Below, piece after piece: positions 16,576-26,154 of a stretch of DNA of 64,000 nucleotides (its first letter is position 1; each line of letters begins with the position of its first letter). The position numbers and the translations under genes are program-made. The notes below the pieces were generated by a model. It did not search any database. It saw only the letters and a program-made list of their open reading frames with translations, and had not been told where the DNA came from. This DNA is from Deltaproteobacteria bacterium (lineage in GTDB: Bacteria > Myxococcota_A > Polyangia > Polyangiales > Houyiibacteriaceae): positions 639,024 to 703,023 of the forward strand of contig JAEPMI010000002.1 in NCBI GenBank assembly GCA_017644045.1. Reading direction: 5' to 3'.

Positions 16576-17790
16576 ATGCGCGGGGGGCTGCTGTGGGTGC
16601 TGCTCTCGGTCGGGTTCGTCTCGACCGCGGCCGCCCAATCGTCGGGCGGCGCGTTCGGTGGGTCGCGCGGTTTCGGTGGCGGCGGCTCGTCGTCGTCGAG
16701 CAGCTCGTCGTGGAGCTCGTCGTCCAGCAGCTCGAGCAGCACCTCGTACGACACGACCTCGACCGAGCCGGAGGAGACCGCCGAGGAACGCGCCGCTCGG
16801 GAAGCGGCGGCGGCGGCGTGGGAGGCCGAGCAGCGACGGCAGGAGCGTCTGCGCCAGGACAGGCGCGTGCCTCCGCGCGAGCGCGCTCGGTTGGAGCGCT
16901 ACTTCGGGAGCGAGCGCCTCGAGCGCCCTCACGAAGTCGTGCCGCACGCGTCGGAGCGGGAGCTGGCCGAGCACGAGGTCGGGGAGCGCGACTCCGACGC
17001 CACGTGGCACTCGACGATCGTTCCTGGCGCGGACGATGATGGCGAGACTCCCCATTGGCCGCTCGCGCTCGGGGTCTGGCTCGGTCTGTGGGTCGGGCTC
17101 TGGCTCATCGGGCGATGGCGCGAGGGCAGCGACTCTGGCCGCGCTCGTGGACCGTCGAGCTGCGAGGTCCGGCGGATCTCGCTCGCCTTCGACTGGACCG
17201 AGCGTGCCCGACTGCAGCAGGCGCTCGACGCGCTCTCCCGACGGGACACGACGAGCGTCCAGGGTATGTACGCCGCGGCTCGGCAGACCCTCACGTTGCT
17301 CGGGCGGGCCCTCGACTCCGCTCGTTACGCGACGATCTCTCGGCAGGTGGTCGGCGCGCAGAAGGCCGAGCGGCGCTTCTTCACCCTCTGCCAGGAGCTC
17401 GAGTCCCGCTACCGCTTCGACCGGACGAAGGGCGACCGCGCTCGGCGCTTCGAGGCGAAGGCCGAGGAAGGGGAAGGGCTCGTCGTCATCTCCTTCGTGA
17501 TGGGCTGCACGCGCCCCATCGGCGACGTTCCGCGTCGCTACACGAAGGAGTCGCTGCTCTCGGCCCTCGAGAGCTGCGCGCGCGTCTCGCCCCACGAGCT
17601 GGTCGCGCTGAAGGTGATCTGGTCTCCGGCCGCGGAGAGCGACCGCATGAGCTCGCTGGAGCTGGAGACGATCTATCCCGAGCTCATGGCCCTCGGCGAC
17701 ACGGGCATCGGAAAGCACCGCTGCGGTCACTGTGGTGCGCTCCGCGCGGCAGAGATCGAGGGCTGCCCGGCCTGCGGAGCGGACGGCTAG
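16576..17790 (+). CDS. DUF1517 membrane protein with C-terminal zinc ribbon
   Basis: The 404-residue product has a signal peptide ending near AAAQ, a Gly/Ser-rich stretch with long serine runs, a charged coiled region, and a membrane segment near residues 158-178 (LALGVWLGLWVGLWLIG). A DUF1517 domain follows: DTTSVQGMY, then VVISFVMGCTRP, then ALKVIWSPAAESDRMSS and TIYPELMAL. The last 25 residues carry CGHCG and CPACG, a zinc-ribbon pair. DUF1517 proteins are known from cyanobacteria and other phyla with no firm function. The added zinc ribbon is an uncommon ending. It lies divergent to the Sel1 gene and ends 5 bases from addA. Confidence 0.75.
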   Translation: MRGGLLWVLLSVGFVSTAAAQSSGGAFGGSRGFGGGGSSSSSSSSWSSSSSSSSSTSYDTTSTEPEETAEERAAREAAAAAWEAEQRRQERLRQDRRVPPRERARLERYFGSERLERPHEVVPHASERELAEHEVGERDSDATWHSTIVPGADDDGETPHWPLALGVWLGLWVGLWLIGRWREGSDSGRARGPSSCEVRRISLAFDWTERARLQQALDALSRRDTTSVQGMYAAARQTLTLLGRALDSARYATISRQVVGAQKAERRFFTLCQELESRYRFDRTKGDRARRFEAKAEEGEGLVVISFVMGCTRPIGDVPRRYTKESLLSALESCARVSPHELVALKVIWSPAAESDRMSSLELETIYPELMALGDTGIGKHRCGHCGALRAAEIEGCPACGADG

Positions 17791-17795
17791 AGCGG

Positions 17796-20700
17796 CTAGA
17801 CCCCGAGCAGGATGCCTTCGGCGGGTGCGCCGGTCGCGGCGTGAATGGCCTCGACGTAGAGCGCGATCTGCCCGCGGTAGGAGTCGTCGGCGCCATCGGC
17901 CAGGTCGGTCTTGTAGTCGACGACGGTCCAGCGCGGACCCTGGTCGCCGTGCTCTTCGAACGCGAGGTCGGCGACGCCTTCGGCGATGGTCCCGTCGGGC
18001 ATCGCGAGCATCAGCGGCACCTCGCGCCTCACGCGCGACGCCGCCGCGGCGCGCACCAGCAACGGATGCGAGAGCGCGGCCCTCACCGCCCGGCCCGCGG
18101 CGTCCCGCTCGTCGTCGGTCGCGCCGACGAGGCGAGCGTGCGCGCGGACCAACGCATCGATCGCGCCGCCGTCGGCGTCGAAGGGCACCTCCGCGAGGGC
18201 CAGGTGCACCAGCGTGCCGAAGCGCGCTCCGCGTGGTCGCGGGTCGTGCGCCGCGTCGGTGCTCACGGTCGCGATCTCCGCGCTGAGCTCCGCGCCCCGC
18301 TCCGCACCGAGGGCCGTGATCGTCCGCCCCCGGAGCGTGGGAACGCTGGCGCGCGCCCGCAGGGACTCCCGCTCCGCGACCCAGCGCTCGTGATCGGCGA
18401 TGGCGGCCTTCGCGGCCTTGCCCTTCGGGGAGAGGAGCTCACGCAGCTGCCCGCGCACGCCCGTCGGTGAGCGGTGCCCGGCGCGCAGGCGCTCCGCGCT
18501 CCACCACACGACGCCGTTCTTCTGGCGACCGGGCCGCATCGGGTCGTCGGTGAGCATCCCGTGCGGGCGCTGGAGCACGGTGGCCTCCTCGCCCATCGAA
18601 GGGCAGCCCGGCGCGTCCCCCGCCTCGCCGCGCCGCTTTCGAGAGACGTAGAGCACCGAATGCAGCGGCGCGAGCCAGCCGTGGTCGCCTCGTCCGGCCT
18701 CGGGGGGACCATCGCCCACGGCCGGGACGACCAGGAGCTCGCGCGCCCGCGTGCAGGCGACGTAGAGGATGCGCAGCTCTTCGGCGTCGCCCGCGACCTG
18801 GGCCTCCGCTTCGTGAGCGATGAGCTCGGCGGGAGAGGCACCGCAGACCCGCTCGGCCCAGAGTCCGGCTTCGAGGTCGACCCACTGCGTCGGCTTGCGG
18901 CCTGCGCCGTTCGCCTGCGGGTCGGCGAGGATCACCACGGGGAACTCGAGCCCCTTGGCCTTGTGGACCGTCATCAGGCGAACACCGTCGACCTCCTCCT
19001 CGAAGGGCAAGGTGTCGACGTCGCGACCGAGCTCGACGTCTTCCTCGAGGCGCTCGACCAAGCTCCGGAACGACGTGGGGTTCGCGGCTTCCATCGCGCG
19101 CACGCGGTCGACCAACGCGCGAAGGTGGGCCATGGCGTTGGTGCCCGCGCGCCAGAGCACCACGCCCGCGTGGATCCGCGCGCGCTCCATCAGGTCGACC
19201 ACCGTGTCGGCCAGCGGCCGCTCGTTCCGGCGCACGTGCAGCTCGCGCAGGATGGCGAGCACCTCCATCACGTCGCGCTCGCCCTCGCTCGATGCGCTCT
19301 CGGGATCGTGGTCGTCGAGCGGATGGATCCGGCCGTGCGTCTGGTGGAAGAGGAAGAGGCTCTCGTCGGGCACGCCGAAGAAGGGCCCGCGCAGGGTGGC
19401 GTAGACCCGGAGCGCGTCGTCCGGCCACTCGATGGCGCCGAGCGCCTGGCGCAGCGCGCCGAGCTCTTCACGCTCTGCCCCGCCCTTCTGTCCACCGGCG
19501 ACGTGAGCGATGGCCTGGGCCTCGAGCGCGCGTGCGTGGGTCTGCACGCGGTCACCATCCCAGCTCTTCTGGTTTCGGAAGAGGACGCAGATGTCGCGCA
19601 TCGCGATGGCGCGGCGCTCCCCCGCCTCCTCGACCATCCAGCCGCTCTCCCGAACGAGCCAGGCGGCGAAGCTCGCGATCGCCATCGGGCCACTCTTGGC
19701 CATCGCCCCCTTGGTGACGCCCGTCTTGCCGTAGGGTCGCGGCACCGGGAGCGCGATCACCGAAGGCTGGGTGCCGCTCCGTTCGCGGTGGCTCTCGAGC
19801 GCGACGGGCGCGGGCTGGACGCCATCCTCGGGGACCATCGCCTTCGCGAAGGCCTTGTTCAGGAAGGCGTGAATGCCGGGCACCGCGCGGAAGGATCGGC
19901 GGAGCGCGATGACGGCGCCGCCGGTCTCCGTCACTCGATCGGCGAGGCGCTGGTAGAGGCGCAGGTCCGCGCGCCGGAAGCGGTAGATCGATTGCTTCGG
20001 ATCCCCGACCAGGAAGAGCGCGCCGGGACTCGGGGTGGCCTCGTCCCACTCGGCCGGTTGCTCGGCGTCGCAGGCCAGTGACCAGGCGATCTCCATCTGC
20101 ACGATGTCGGCGTCCTGCACCTCGTCGACGAAGACGTGGGTGAAGCGCGAGCGCAGCGCCCGGCGCGCGCCCGGGTGATGGCGGAGGAGCTCACGCGCTC
20201 GAAGGAGCAACTCGAGGTAGTCCACGGTCGCGCTCTCGCGCATCACGTCTTCGTACGCGGCGATGAGAGGCGTCAGGGCCTCCTGCAACTGGGCCGCGAG
20301 GGTGGGTCCCGTCCGCTCGGCCCAGGCCTCGAGCTCCGCGGTCACCTCGTCACGGTGCTTGGCGACCTCGGCGCGATCGTACTTCCCGAGCACCGGGTAG
20401 CTCCCCACGTACTCGTAGAGCCCCGCGTTTCGCCCGAGCATCCGACGCAGGCCGGCGTCGAGCCACTCCGCGTGCTCCGCCAACGCATCCGCGTCGCCGA
20501 TCGCAGCCTGCCGACGGTAGCGCACACTGCGGACGAACTCGTGGACCGCCACGAAGCCCTTCCGCATGCTGTCCCAGACCTTGCCCTCGGACGCGTAGGG
20601 CGTGAGCTCCGCGAGCCGGGCCACGAGCCGGTCCATCTCGGCCACGTCGAGCGCCGCCTCCGCCGAGCCCCAGGGTGCGGGGAAGTCCCGATGCTGCACG

Positions 20701-21272
20701 AGGTTCTTGCCGGCGAAGTGCAGCGCACCGCGAGGCCCCTCGTCGCGGGCCCAGGTCCGCTCCCGTAGCATGCGCCGAACGCCTACCGGCGGATCGGCGA
20801 GCACCCGCTGCCAGTAGCGGTCGAAGGCGCGGTCGTAGAGCGCATCACCTCCGTCGGCCGCGACCACGAACGAGGGATCGAGCCCGGCCTCGAGCGGCAT
20901 CTCCCGGAGGATGTCGGCGCAGAAGCCGTGGAAGGTGCTGACGTGCGCGGTCTCGATCTGACCCATCGCGACCTCGAGGCGCTCACGCTCCTCCGGGTCG
21001 CTCGTGGCTTGCCGTGCTTCCTCGAGCCGCTGGCGAAGGCGCAGCTTCATCTCGCCTGCGGCCTTCTCCGCGAAGGTGAGCGCGGCGACCTGGTCGAGGC
21101 GCGCGCGACCGCTCTTCAGGAGCGCGACCAGCCGGGTGACCAGCGACTCGGTCTTGCCGGTGCCGGCGGCAGCCTCGACGAGCAGACTCTGGTCCAGGTC
21201 CTCGCGAATGGCGCGGCGGGCGTCCGCGTCGACCCAGGTCTCGGGCGGCTGGCTGGGACTCGGGTCGCTCAC
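17796..21272 (-). CDS. addA: AddA-like UvrD/Rep-family helicase-nuclease
   Basis: The 1158-residue enzyme would unwind and resect DNA ends for RecA-dependent repair, together with the AddB-like partner. Visible motifs are Walker A AAAGTGKTES (about residue 33), Walker B FVDEVQDAD, GDPKQSIYRFRRAD, VHKAKGLEFPVVIL and YVACTRARELL. The C-terminal nuclease motif ends in VVDYKTD, with an upstream Asp in GVADLAFEE. The GTG at 21272 overlaps the addB stop as GTGA, so translation is probably coupled. An upstream open frame continues into addB but carries no helicase homology. It could be called RecB-like, but the partner and the absence of RecC favour AddAB. Confidence 0.9.
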   Translation of the reverse strand: MSDPSPSQPPETWVDADARRAIREDLDQSLLVEAAAGTGKTESLVTRLVALLKSGRARLDQVAALTFAEKAAGEMKLRLRQRLEEARQATSDPEERERLEVAMGQIETAHVSTFHGFCADILREMPLEAGLDPSFVVAADGGDALYDRAFDRYWQRVLADPPVGVRRMLRERTWARDEGPRGALHFAGKNLVQHRDFPAPWGSAEAALDVAEMDRLVARLAELTPYASEGKVWDSMRKGFVAVHEFVRSVRYRRQAAIGDADALAEHAEWLDAGLRRMLGRNAGLYEYVGSYPVLGKYDRAEVAKHRDEVTAELEAWAERTGPTLAAQLQEALTPLIAAYEDVMRESATVDYLELLLRARELLRHHPGARRALRSRFTHVFVDEVQDADIVQMEIAWSLACDAEQPAEWDEATPSPGALFLVGDPKQSIYRFRRADLRLYQRLADRVTETGGAVIALRRSFRAVPGIHAFLNKAFAKAMVPEDGVQPAPVALESHRERSGTQPSVIALPVPRPYGKTGVTKGAMAKSGPMAIASFAAWLVRESGWMVEEAGERRAIAMRDICVLFRNQKSWDGDRVQTHARALEAQAIAHVAGGQKGGAEREELGALRQALGAIEWPDDALRVYATLRGPFFGVPDESLFLFHQTHGRIHPLDDHDPESASSEGERDVMEVLAILRELHVRRNERPLADTVVDLMERARIHAGVVLWRAGTNAMAHLRALVDRVRAMEAANPTSFRSLVERLEEDVELGRDVDTLPFEEEVDGVRLMTVHKAKGLEFPVVILADPQANGAGRKPTQWVDLEAGLWAERVCGASPAELIAHEAEAQVAGDAEELRILYVACTRARELLVVPAVGDGPPEAGRGDHGWLAPLHSVLYVSRKRRGEAGDAPGCPSMGEEATVLQRPHGMLTDDPMRPGRQKNGVVWWSAERLRAGHRSPTGVRGQLRELLSPKGKAAKAAIADHERWVAERESLRARASVPTLRGRTITALGAERGAELSAEIATVSTDAAHDPRPRGARFGTLVHLALAEVPFDADGGAIDALVRAHARLVGATDDERDAAGRAVRAALSHPLLVRAAAASRVRREVPLMLAMPDGTIAEGVADLAFEEHGDQGPRWTVVDYKTDLADGADDSYRGQIALYVEAIHAATGAPAEGILLGV

Positions 21273-24200
21273 TTGCTCGTCCTCAGCGCTTCGAGTCGCT
21301 TCAGCGGCTCCGGCCGAAGCTGCTTCTCCTGAACCCGCGCGTGCTCGTGCGGGCCACAGACGCCGGAGTAGTCGCACCACTGGCAGGCCCACTCGCCGAC
21401 CGGATGAGCCGCGAGGAACGAGGACTGGAGCAGCGAGCGAAGAAGCTCGGGGACCCGCGCCACCATCTGCCGCGCGGTCGGGCTCAGCTCGACGTCTCGC
21501 CGCTCGAAGCCGCCTCGCGACGTGCAGTAGAAGAGGCTCCCACCGGCGACCGTGGCCGTGGGGAAGAGCTTGGTGAGCGCCAGCGCGTAGAGCACCGGCT
21601 GCAGCGTGCGACCGCCGCCGATGATGGTGTCGCTGCGCGCGCTGACCTTGCCGGTCTTGTGGTCGGTGGCTCGGTAGCGGCCTTCGCTGCGCTCGACCAT
21701 GTCGATGGCGCCGCGCAGCAGGATGCCCTCGTCGAGCGCGATGGGCTCGTCCTTGCTCGCGGCGTCGCGTCCGTCGCCGTGTCTGAGCCCGAAGGCGAGC
21801 TCGAAGTGCGTCGGTACCCAGTGGACGCTCTCCTCGTGGAGGCGCGCCAGCCACTCGCCGAGGTCGGAGACGATCTCGGCGAGACCGTCCTGCCAGACCC
21901 GCGGGATGGCGGGCACGAGCTCCTCCTCGTAGCGCGCGCCGATCGCCGCCGCTTCCTCGGCGAGCACCTTCTGCGCGCGCGCCAACCGCTGCGGATGGTC
22001 GAGGGGCAGCGACTTCTCTTCCCGCAGGCGGGTCAGTACCGAGAACTGGATGTCGTGAATGAGGCTCCCGCGCTGGAGCGGGTCGAGCTCCTCGATGGGC
22101 TCGGGGACCTCGCGCGGCTCGAGGCGAAGGAGCTGGCTCAGATAGAACTGGTAGGGGCAGGTCGCGACGCGTTGGAGCCCGGTCGCGCTGTAGGGGCGCT
22201 CCGCCGGGTCGTGTTTGGCCAAGAGCGCGGCCGCTTCCTCGCCGACCTTCACCAGTCCGTCGGCTTCGTTCCACGACTTCGGCGAGTCCCACCGGCGAAC
22301 GCGCGCCCGGAGCGCCCGCGCGAGGTGCGGGTTCGTGCCCGCCAGGTGCGCGAGCGAGCCTGGTGGCCCCTGGTTCAGCAACGGGTCGCGCATCGTCGCC
22401 AGGTCGCGCTCCACGAGGTCGATGGCGACGGCGGGGTCGCGCGGCGCCGGCCAGCGAAGAGGCGGCACCTGCGCGCGCGCCTGCTCGAGCATCGCGTCCG
22501 CGCTGGGGAGCTCGCCGGTGACGACGCGAGCGGTCTCGAGCACGTAGAAGCTCGGCACCCGCGGCCGAGCGCGGTCGACGTCGATCCGTGGCCAGCTGAA
22601 CACCACCGCGCGCTCGGCGGCGCCGACCGCCAGCCGGAGGGCGAGGCGCTCGTCCTCCGCGCGCTCTTCGCGAGTCGCCAAGGTGAGCGGCGCGGCCTCG
22701 CGCCATGCCATCCGAGCGTCGTCGCCCAGGAGCGGATCGGGCGGCACGCGCGCCGGGAAGATCTTCTCGGCGAGCCCGGGCACGTAGACCACGTCGAAGG
22801 AGCGTCCACGGACCTCCTCGGTCGAGAGGATCTCGACGCCGACCTCGTCTCGCCCGGGCAGCACGCGAAGCTCGGAGAGGCGCGGCGCCAGCGCACGGCG
22901 GACCATCGTGAGCGTGATGCCTTCGACCTCGCGCATGGGGCCGAGCTCGGCGAGGACCTGCAGCACGCGCTCCGGCTCGGAGAGGGCGCGGGTGGCGAGG
23001 GCCGAGAGCGCGTCGCCCCACTCGCCCCAGCTGGCGACCTCGGGCAGCTGGGTGAGGTCGTCGAGCAATGGAAGCGCGAATTCCCGCAGGCGGACGAGGT
23101 CGGCTCGCCGCTGCTCGAGCCGGCCGCGCCGGTCCTCGTGCTCTTCGTCGTTCGCGGTCTCGAGGGCTCGGTCGACCTCGCGCTCGAGACCCTCGAGCCG
23201 ACGCAACCAGCGATCGCGACCACCAACGACGGCCGCGTCCACGATGAGCTGCTCCCATCGACGAGGCACCCGGAGTGCACCGGCGAGCGCGGGCGCGTCC
23301 GCCGCGATGGCCTCCGGCTCCGGCTCGTCCCAGGGCTCGACCTCCTCGAAGGGGAAGAGGGAATCGTCGGGAGCCGCCCAGAAGTCGTCGTCGGCCTCGG
23401 GCGGCGCACCTTCGTCGAGACCGGGCACGACCGCGAGCGAGAGGTACTCGGCGAAGCGAGACGCGCTCAGCCGGTCGGCCTTGCAGTCGAGCAGCGCGAG
23501 GAGCGCACGGCCGCTCGGGTCCGGACGCGCGACGCCGGCGTGGAAGCGCGCCGGGATGGACGCGCGCCGCAAGGCTTCGACGAGGTGCGGGCGGTAGGCG
23601 AAGGGGTCGCGAACGACGATGGCCGCGCGGTCGAAGGCGAGCCCCCGCCCCGCGCGGACGATCAGATCGCGCGCGATCTCCACGCACTCGCGCGCCTCGC
23701 CGGGCGCCGCGATCCAGCGAACGCTCGCGTCCGGGCCGGGCGCGGCGTGGTTGCCAGAGGCGAAGAGCCGCCGCTGGAGCGCGCCGAGCGCCGCGGGCGA
23801 CTCCGGCTCGAGCTCCTCGGGATCACAGCCGAGCGCGTCGGCGAAGGCCTCCACGCTCCGCTGGTCCGACGTCGGGACCAGGGCCAGCGTCGGGCTGCCC
23901 ACGAGCGATCGTACGAGCGCCCGCTCGCGGAGGTGGCGAATGGGGACGTCGAGGAAGAGCACCGGACCCTCGGGCGCGCCAACGGTCTCCGCCGCACCGA
24001 AGACCTCCGCCCGATCGACCAGGCCGGCGCGCGCGAGCTCGTCGGCATAGACCTGAGCGACCCGGTGTAGGAACGAGAGCTCGTCGGGAACGGCCACCGC
24101 CGGGTCCCAACCCGCGAGCCGGAGCTCGGTCATGGTGTTGGCGATGGCGCGCGGAAGGCCGGGCAAGTCCGCCACGTCTTCGAGCGGCCCGAGCGCGCCC

Positions 24201-24520
24201 TCCGTGCCGAGCCGCTCGAGCACGCGAGTCGCGACCGCCTCACGGCCCACGCCCGAGACCGGCGTGCGGCCCTGCCCCGCGAGCTGGGCGAGGGAGCGCT
24301 CACCGGCGGCGACCCCGAGCGTCCGGACCCGAACGCCGAAGCGCGGTCGCGTGCGGGCCGCCTCGAGCAAGAGGCTTCGGCCGGCGGCGCGGGTCGCGGC
24401 GACGAGGAGCACCTCGTCGAGCGGATCGCACTCGTCGAGAAAGCGCAGGGCTTCGGCCCGGCGCGTCGCGGCCGAGCTCGAGACCACGAGCTTGGTCTTG
24501 GCTCCCATCGCGCGGAGCAT
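21269..24520 (-). CDS. addB: AddB-like subunit with PD-(D/E)XK nuclease domain
   Basis: The 1083-residue protein is the probable partner of the AddA helicase-nuclease. The N-terminal two thirds resemble an inactivated helicase fold; the usual Walker A is not visible. The C-terminus has a RecB-type nuclease with GAIDMVERS and ATDHKTGKV as metal and catalytic motifs. One Cys in ATCPYQFYL together with CQWC and the Cys of GVCG forms the four-cysteine iron-sulfur pattern typical of AddB. In-frame ATG codons at 24520 and 24508 are both possible. The mgtE gene lies 41 bases upstream on the same strand. Confidence 0.88.
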   Translation of the reverse strand: MLRAMGAKTKLVVSSSAATRRAEALRFLDECDPLDEVLLVAATRAAGRSLLLEAARTRPRFGVRVRTLGVAAGERSLAQLAGQGRTPVSGVGREAVATRVLERLGTEGALGPLEDVADLPGLPRAIANTMTELRLAGWDPAVAVPDELSFLHRVAQVYADELARAGLVDRAEVFGAAETVGAPEGPVLFLDVPIRHLRERALVRSLVGSPTLALVPTSDQRSVEAFADALGCDPEELEPESPAALGALQRRLFASGNHAAPGPDASVRWIAAPGEARECVEIARDLIVRAGRGLAFDRAAIVVRDPFAYRPHLVEALRRASIPARFHAGVARPDPSGRALLALLDCKADRLSASRFAEYLSLAVVPGLDEGAPPEADDDFWAAPDDSLFPFEEVEPWDEPEPEAIAADAPALAGALRVPRRWEQLIVDAAVVGGRDRWLRRLEGLEREVDRALETANDEEHEDRRGRLEQRRADLVRLREFALPLLDDLTQLPEVASWGEWGDALSALATRALSEPERVLQVLAELGPMREVEGITLTMVRRALAPRLSELRVLPGRDEVGVEILSTEEVRGRSFDVVYVPGLAEKIFPARVPPDPLLGDDARMAWREAAPLTLATREERAEDERLALRLAVGAAERAVVFSWPRIDVDRARPRVPSFYVLETARVVTGELPSADAMLEQARAQVPPLRWPAPRDPAVAIDLVERDLATMRDPLLNQGPPGSLAHLAGTNPHLARALRARVRRWDSPKSWNEADGLVKVGEEAAALLAKHDPAERPYSATGLQRVATCPYQFYLSQLLRLEPREVPEPIEELDPLQRGSLIHDIQFSVLTRLREEKSLPLDHPQRLARAQKVLAEEAAAIGARYEEELVPAIPRVWQDGLAEIVSDLGEWLARLHEESVHWVPTHFELAFGLRHGDGRDAASKDEPIALDEGILLRGAIDMVERSEGRYRATDHKTGKVSARSDTIIGGGRTLQPVLYALALTKLFPTATVAGGSLFYCTSRGGFERRDVELSPTARQMVARVPELLRSLLQSSFLAAHPVGEWACQWCDYSGVCGPHEHARVQEKQLRPEPLKRLEALRTSK

Positions 24521-24561
24521 GCCACGAGCGCGCGACGGAAAAGGTCACGGTGTGTGTGCGC

Positions 24562-25935
24562 TCAGAAGAAGGTCTGGAGCGCGAAGACGGCGACGCTGAA
24601 GTAGACGAGCAACCCGAGCACGTCGACGACCGACGCGATGAAGGGCGTGGAGCTGACGGCAGGGTCGAGACCGAGCCGTTGAATCAACATCGGAAGCAGC
24701 GATCCGATGATCGTGCTCAGCGTGACGATGGCGACGATGCTGCCGCCGACGGCGATACCGAGCGCGAGCGGGTCCACGGTCTCGCCGGCCATGTACGCAC
24801 GGCCGAAGCCCATGCCGCCGAGGATGAGACCGAGCGCGAGGCCGATCGCCAGCTCCCGAACGAGCACGCGGTGCCAGTCCTTCGGCTGCGCGTCGCCGAC
24901 GGCCATGGCGCGAATGATGAGCGTGGACGATTGCGAGCCGGCGTTGCCGCCGCTCGAGATGATCAGCGGGATGAAGAGCGCCAGCTCGAGGGTGCCCTGG
25001 AGCACGCTCTGGTTTCGCTCCATCACCGTGGCGGTCAGCAGCTGGCCGAGGAAGAGCACGATGAGCCACGCGCCGCGCTTCCACACGAACTCGAGGAGCC
25101 CCGTGGCGAAGTAGCCGTCCTCGAGCGGAACGACGCCGCCCTGGAGCTGCGCATCCTCGGTGGCCTCGTCGATGACGACATCGACGACGTCGTCGATGGT
25201 GACGACGCCCAGCAGCACGTGCTGCTCGTCGACGACGGGGACGACGTTGAGGTCGTAGCGCGCGCAGAGTCGGGCTACTTCCTCCTGGTCGTCGGTCGGC
25301 GCCACCGTCACGACCTTCTCGGTCATGATGTCCGCCAGCTCGTGGCCCTGGTCGGTCAGGAGCAGGTCTCGGAGCGAGACCACGCCCAGGAGCTTGTCGC
25401 CGTAGCCGACGACGTAGACCTGGTAGATCGTCTCGGCCTCGCCCTGCCGCGCGAGCTCACGGAGCGCCTCGATCGCTTCCCAGGCCTTCATCTCCGGCGG
25501 GAGCGCGGCGTACTCGGGGGTCATCAGACCACCGGCGGACTCCGGGTCCCAGCCGAGCAGCTCCTGGGTCTCGGTGGCGGCCTCCTGGTCGGTCCGCGCG
25601 AGCTCGTCGAGGAGCGCCTTCTGCTCGTCGGCCTCGAGCTCGGTGAAGAAGTCGACCCGGTCGTCCGGGTCCATCTCGGTGAGCAGGTCGACCGCGTCCT
25701 CGGTCTCGAGGATCTCGAGGACCTCGACCTGCCGCTCCGAGGGGATCCGCTCGAGCAGATCCGCGCCGACCTCACTCGGGAGGGCGGCCAGGATGCGCGC
25801 GACGTCCTCGTTGCCGAGGTCCTCCAGGAGCTCGGCGACGTCCTCCGGATGGAAGTCTTCGAAGACCTCGCGGAGAGCCTCCGGGTCGCCTTCGAGGACC
25901 TTCAGATCGGGCCCGAGTAGTGTCGCCAAGCGCAT
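24562..25935 (-). CDS. mgtE: Magnesium transporter MgtE
   Basis: The 457-residue protein matches MgtE, a Mg2+ channel of the inner membrane that closes when cytoplasmic Mg2+ is high. The acidic N-terminal domain of helical repeats (HPEDVAELLEDL, LLTEMDPDDRVDFF) spans about residues 1-125. Two CBS domains lie at about 135-255. Five membrane helices follow, with the signature SSGGNAGSQSSTL near residue 320. All parts are present at normal length. It precedes addB on the same strand, probably by chance. Confidence 0.95.
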   Translation of the reverse strand: MRLATLLGPDLKVLEGDPEALREVFEDFHPEDVAELLEDLGNEDVARILAALPSEVGADLLERIPSERQVEVLEILETEDAVDLLTEMDPDDRVDFFTELEADEQKALLDELARTDQEAATETQELLGWDPESAGGLMTPEYAALPPEMKAWEAIEALRELARQGEAETIYQVYVVGYGDKLLGVVSLRDLLLTDQGHELADIMTEKVVTVAPTDDQEEVARLCARYDLNVVPVVDEQHVLLGVVTIDDVVDVVIDEATEDAQLQGGVVPLEDGYFATGLLEFVWKRGAWLIVLFLGQLLTATVMERNQSVLQGTLELALFIPLIISSGGNAGSQSSTLIIRAMAVGDAQPKDWHRVLVRELAIGLALGLILGGMGFGRAYMAGETVDPLALGIAVGGSIVAIVTLSTIIGSLLPMLIQRLGLDPAVSSTPFIASVVDVLGLLVYFSVAVFALQTFF

Positions 25936-25999
25936 GGCCGGGCCATCTTGTCACGCAGTCGCCGGTCCGTCAGGAAAGCCGTGGCCGTGTCGGGAACCG

Positions 26000-26154
26000 A
26001 CGCCGGCCGCCGAACGCCGACCGACCCCGACCCCGACGGCCGACGCCGACGCCGACGCCGAACGCCGAACGCCGACGCCGAACGCCGAACGCCGACGCCG
26101 AACGCCGAACGCCGACGCCGACCGCCGACGACCGAACGCCGACCGCCGACCGCG
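26000..26154. repeat. GCCGAC/GCCGAAC short-unit array
   Basis: The stretch is built of 6-base GCCGAC and 7-base GCCGAAC units. At 26051-26110 there are three perfect tandem copies of a 20-bp unit made of GCCGAC followed by two GCCGAAC. Degenerate copies lie on both sides. The array runs up to the stop codon of the GDSL lipoprotein gene and fills its 3' side before mgtE. The open frames across it encode low-complexity Arg/Pro/Ala/Asp words and are not taken as genes. Confidence 0.85.

Noticed and set aside
21273-23687. N-terminal 805-codon extension of the AddA frame
   Set aside because: It lies wholly inside addB in another frame and has no helicase homology. The GTG at 21272 with the GTGA overlap is the natural start.
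26000-26154. CRISPR-like array
   Set aside because: There are no unique spacers. The units are 6 and 7 bases, contiguous and degenerate, and no cas gene is near.
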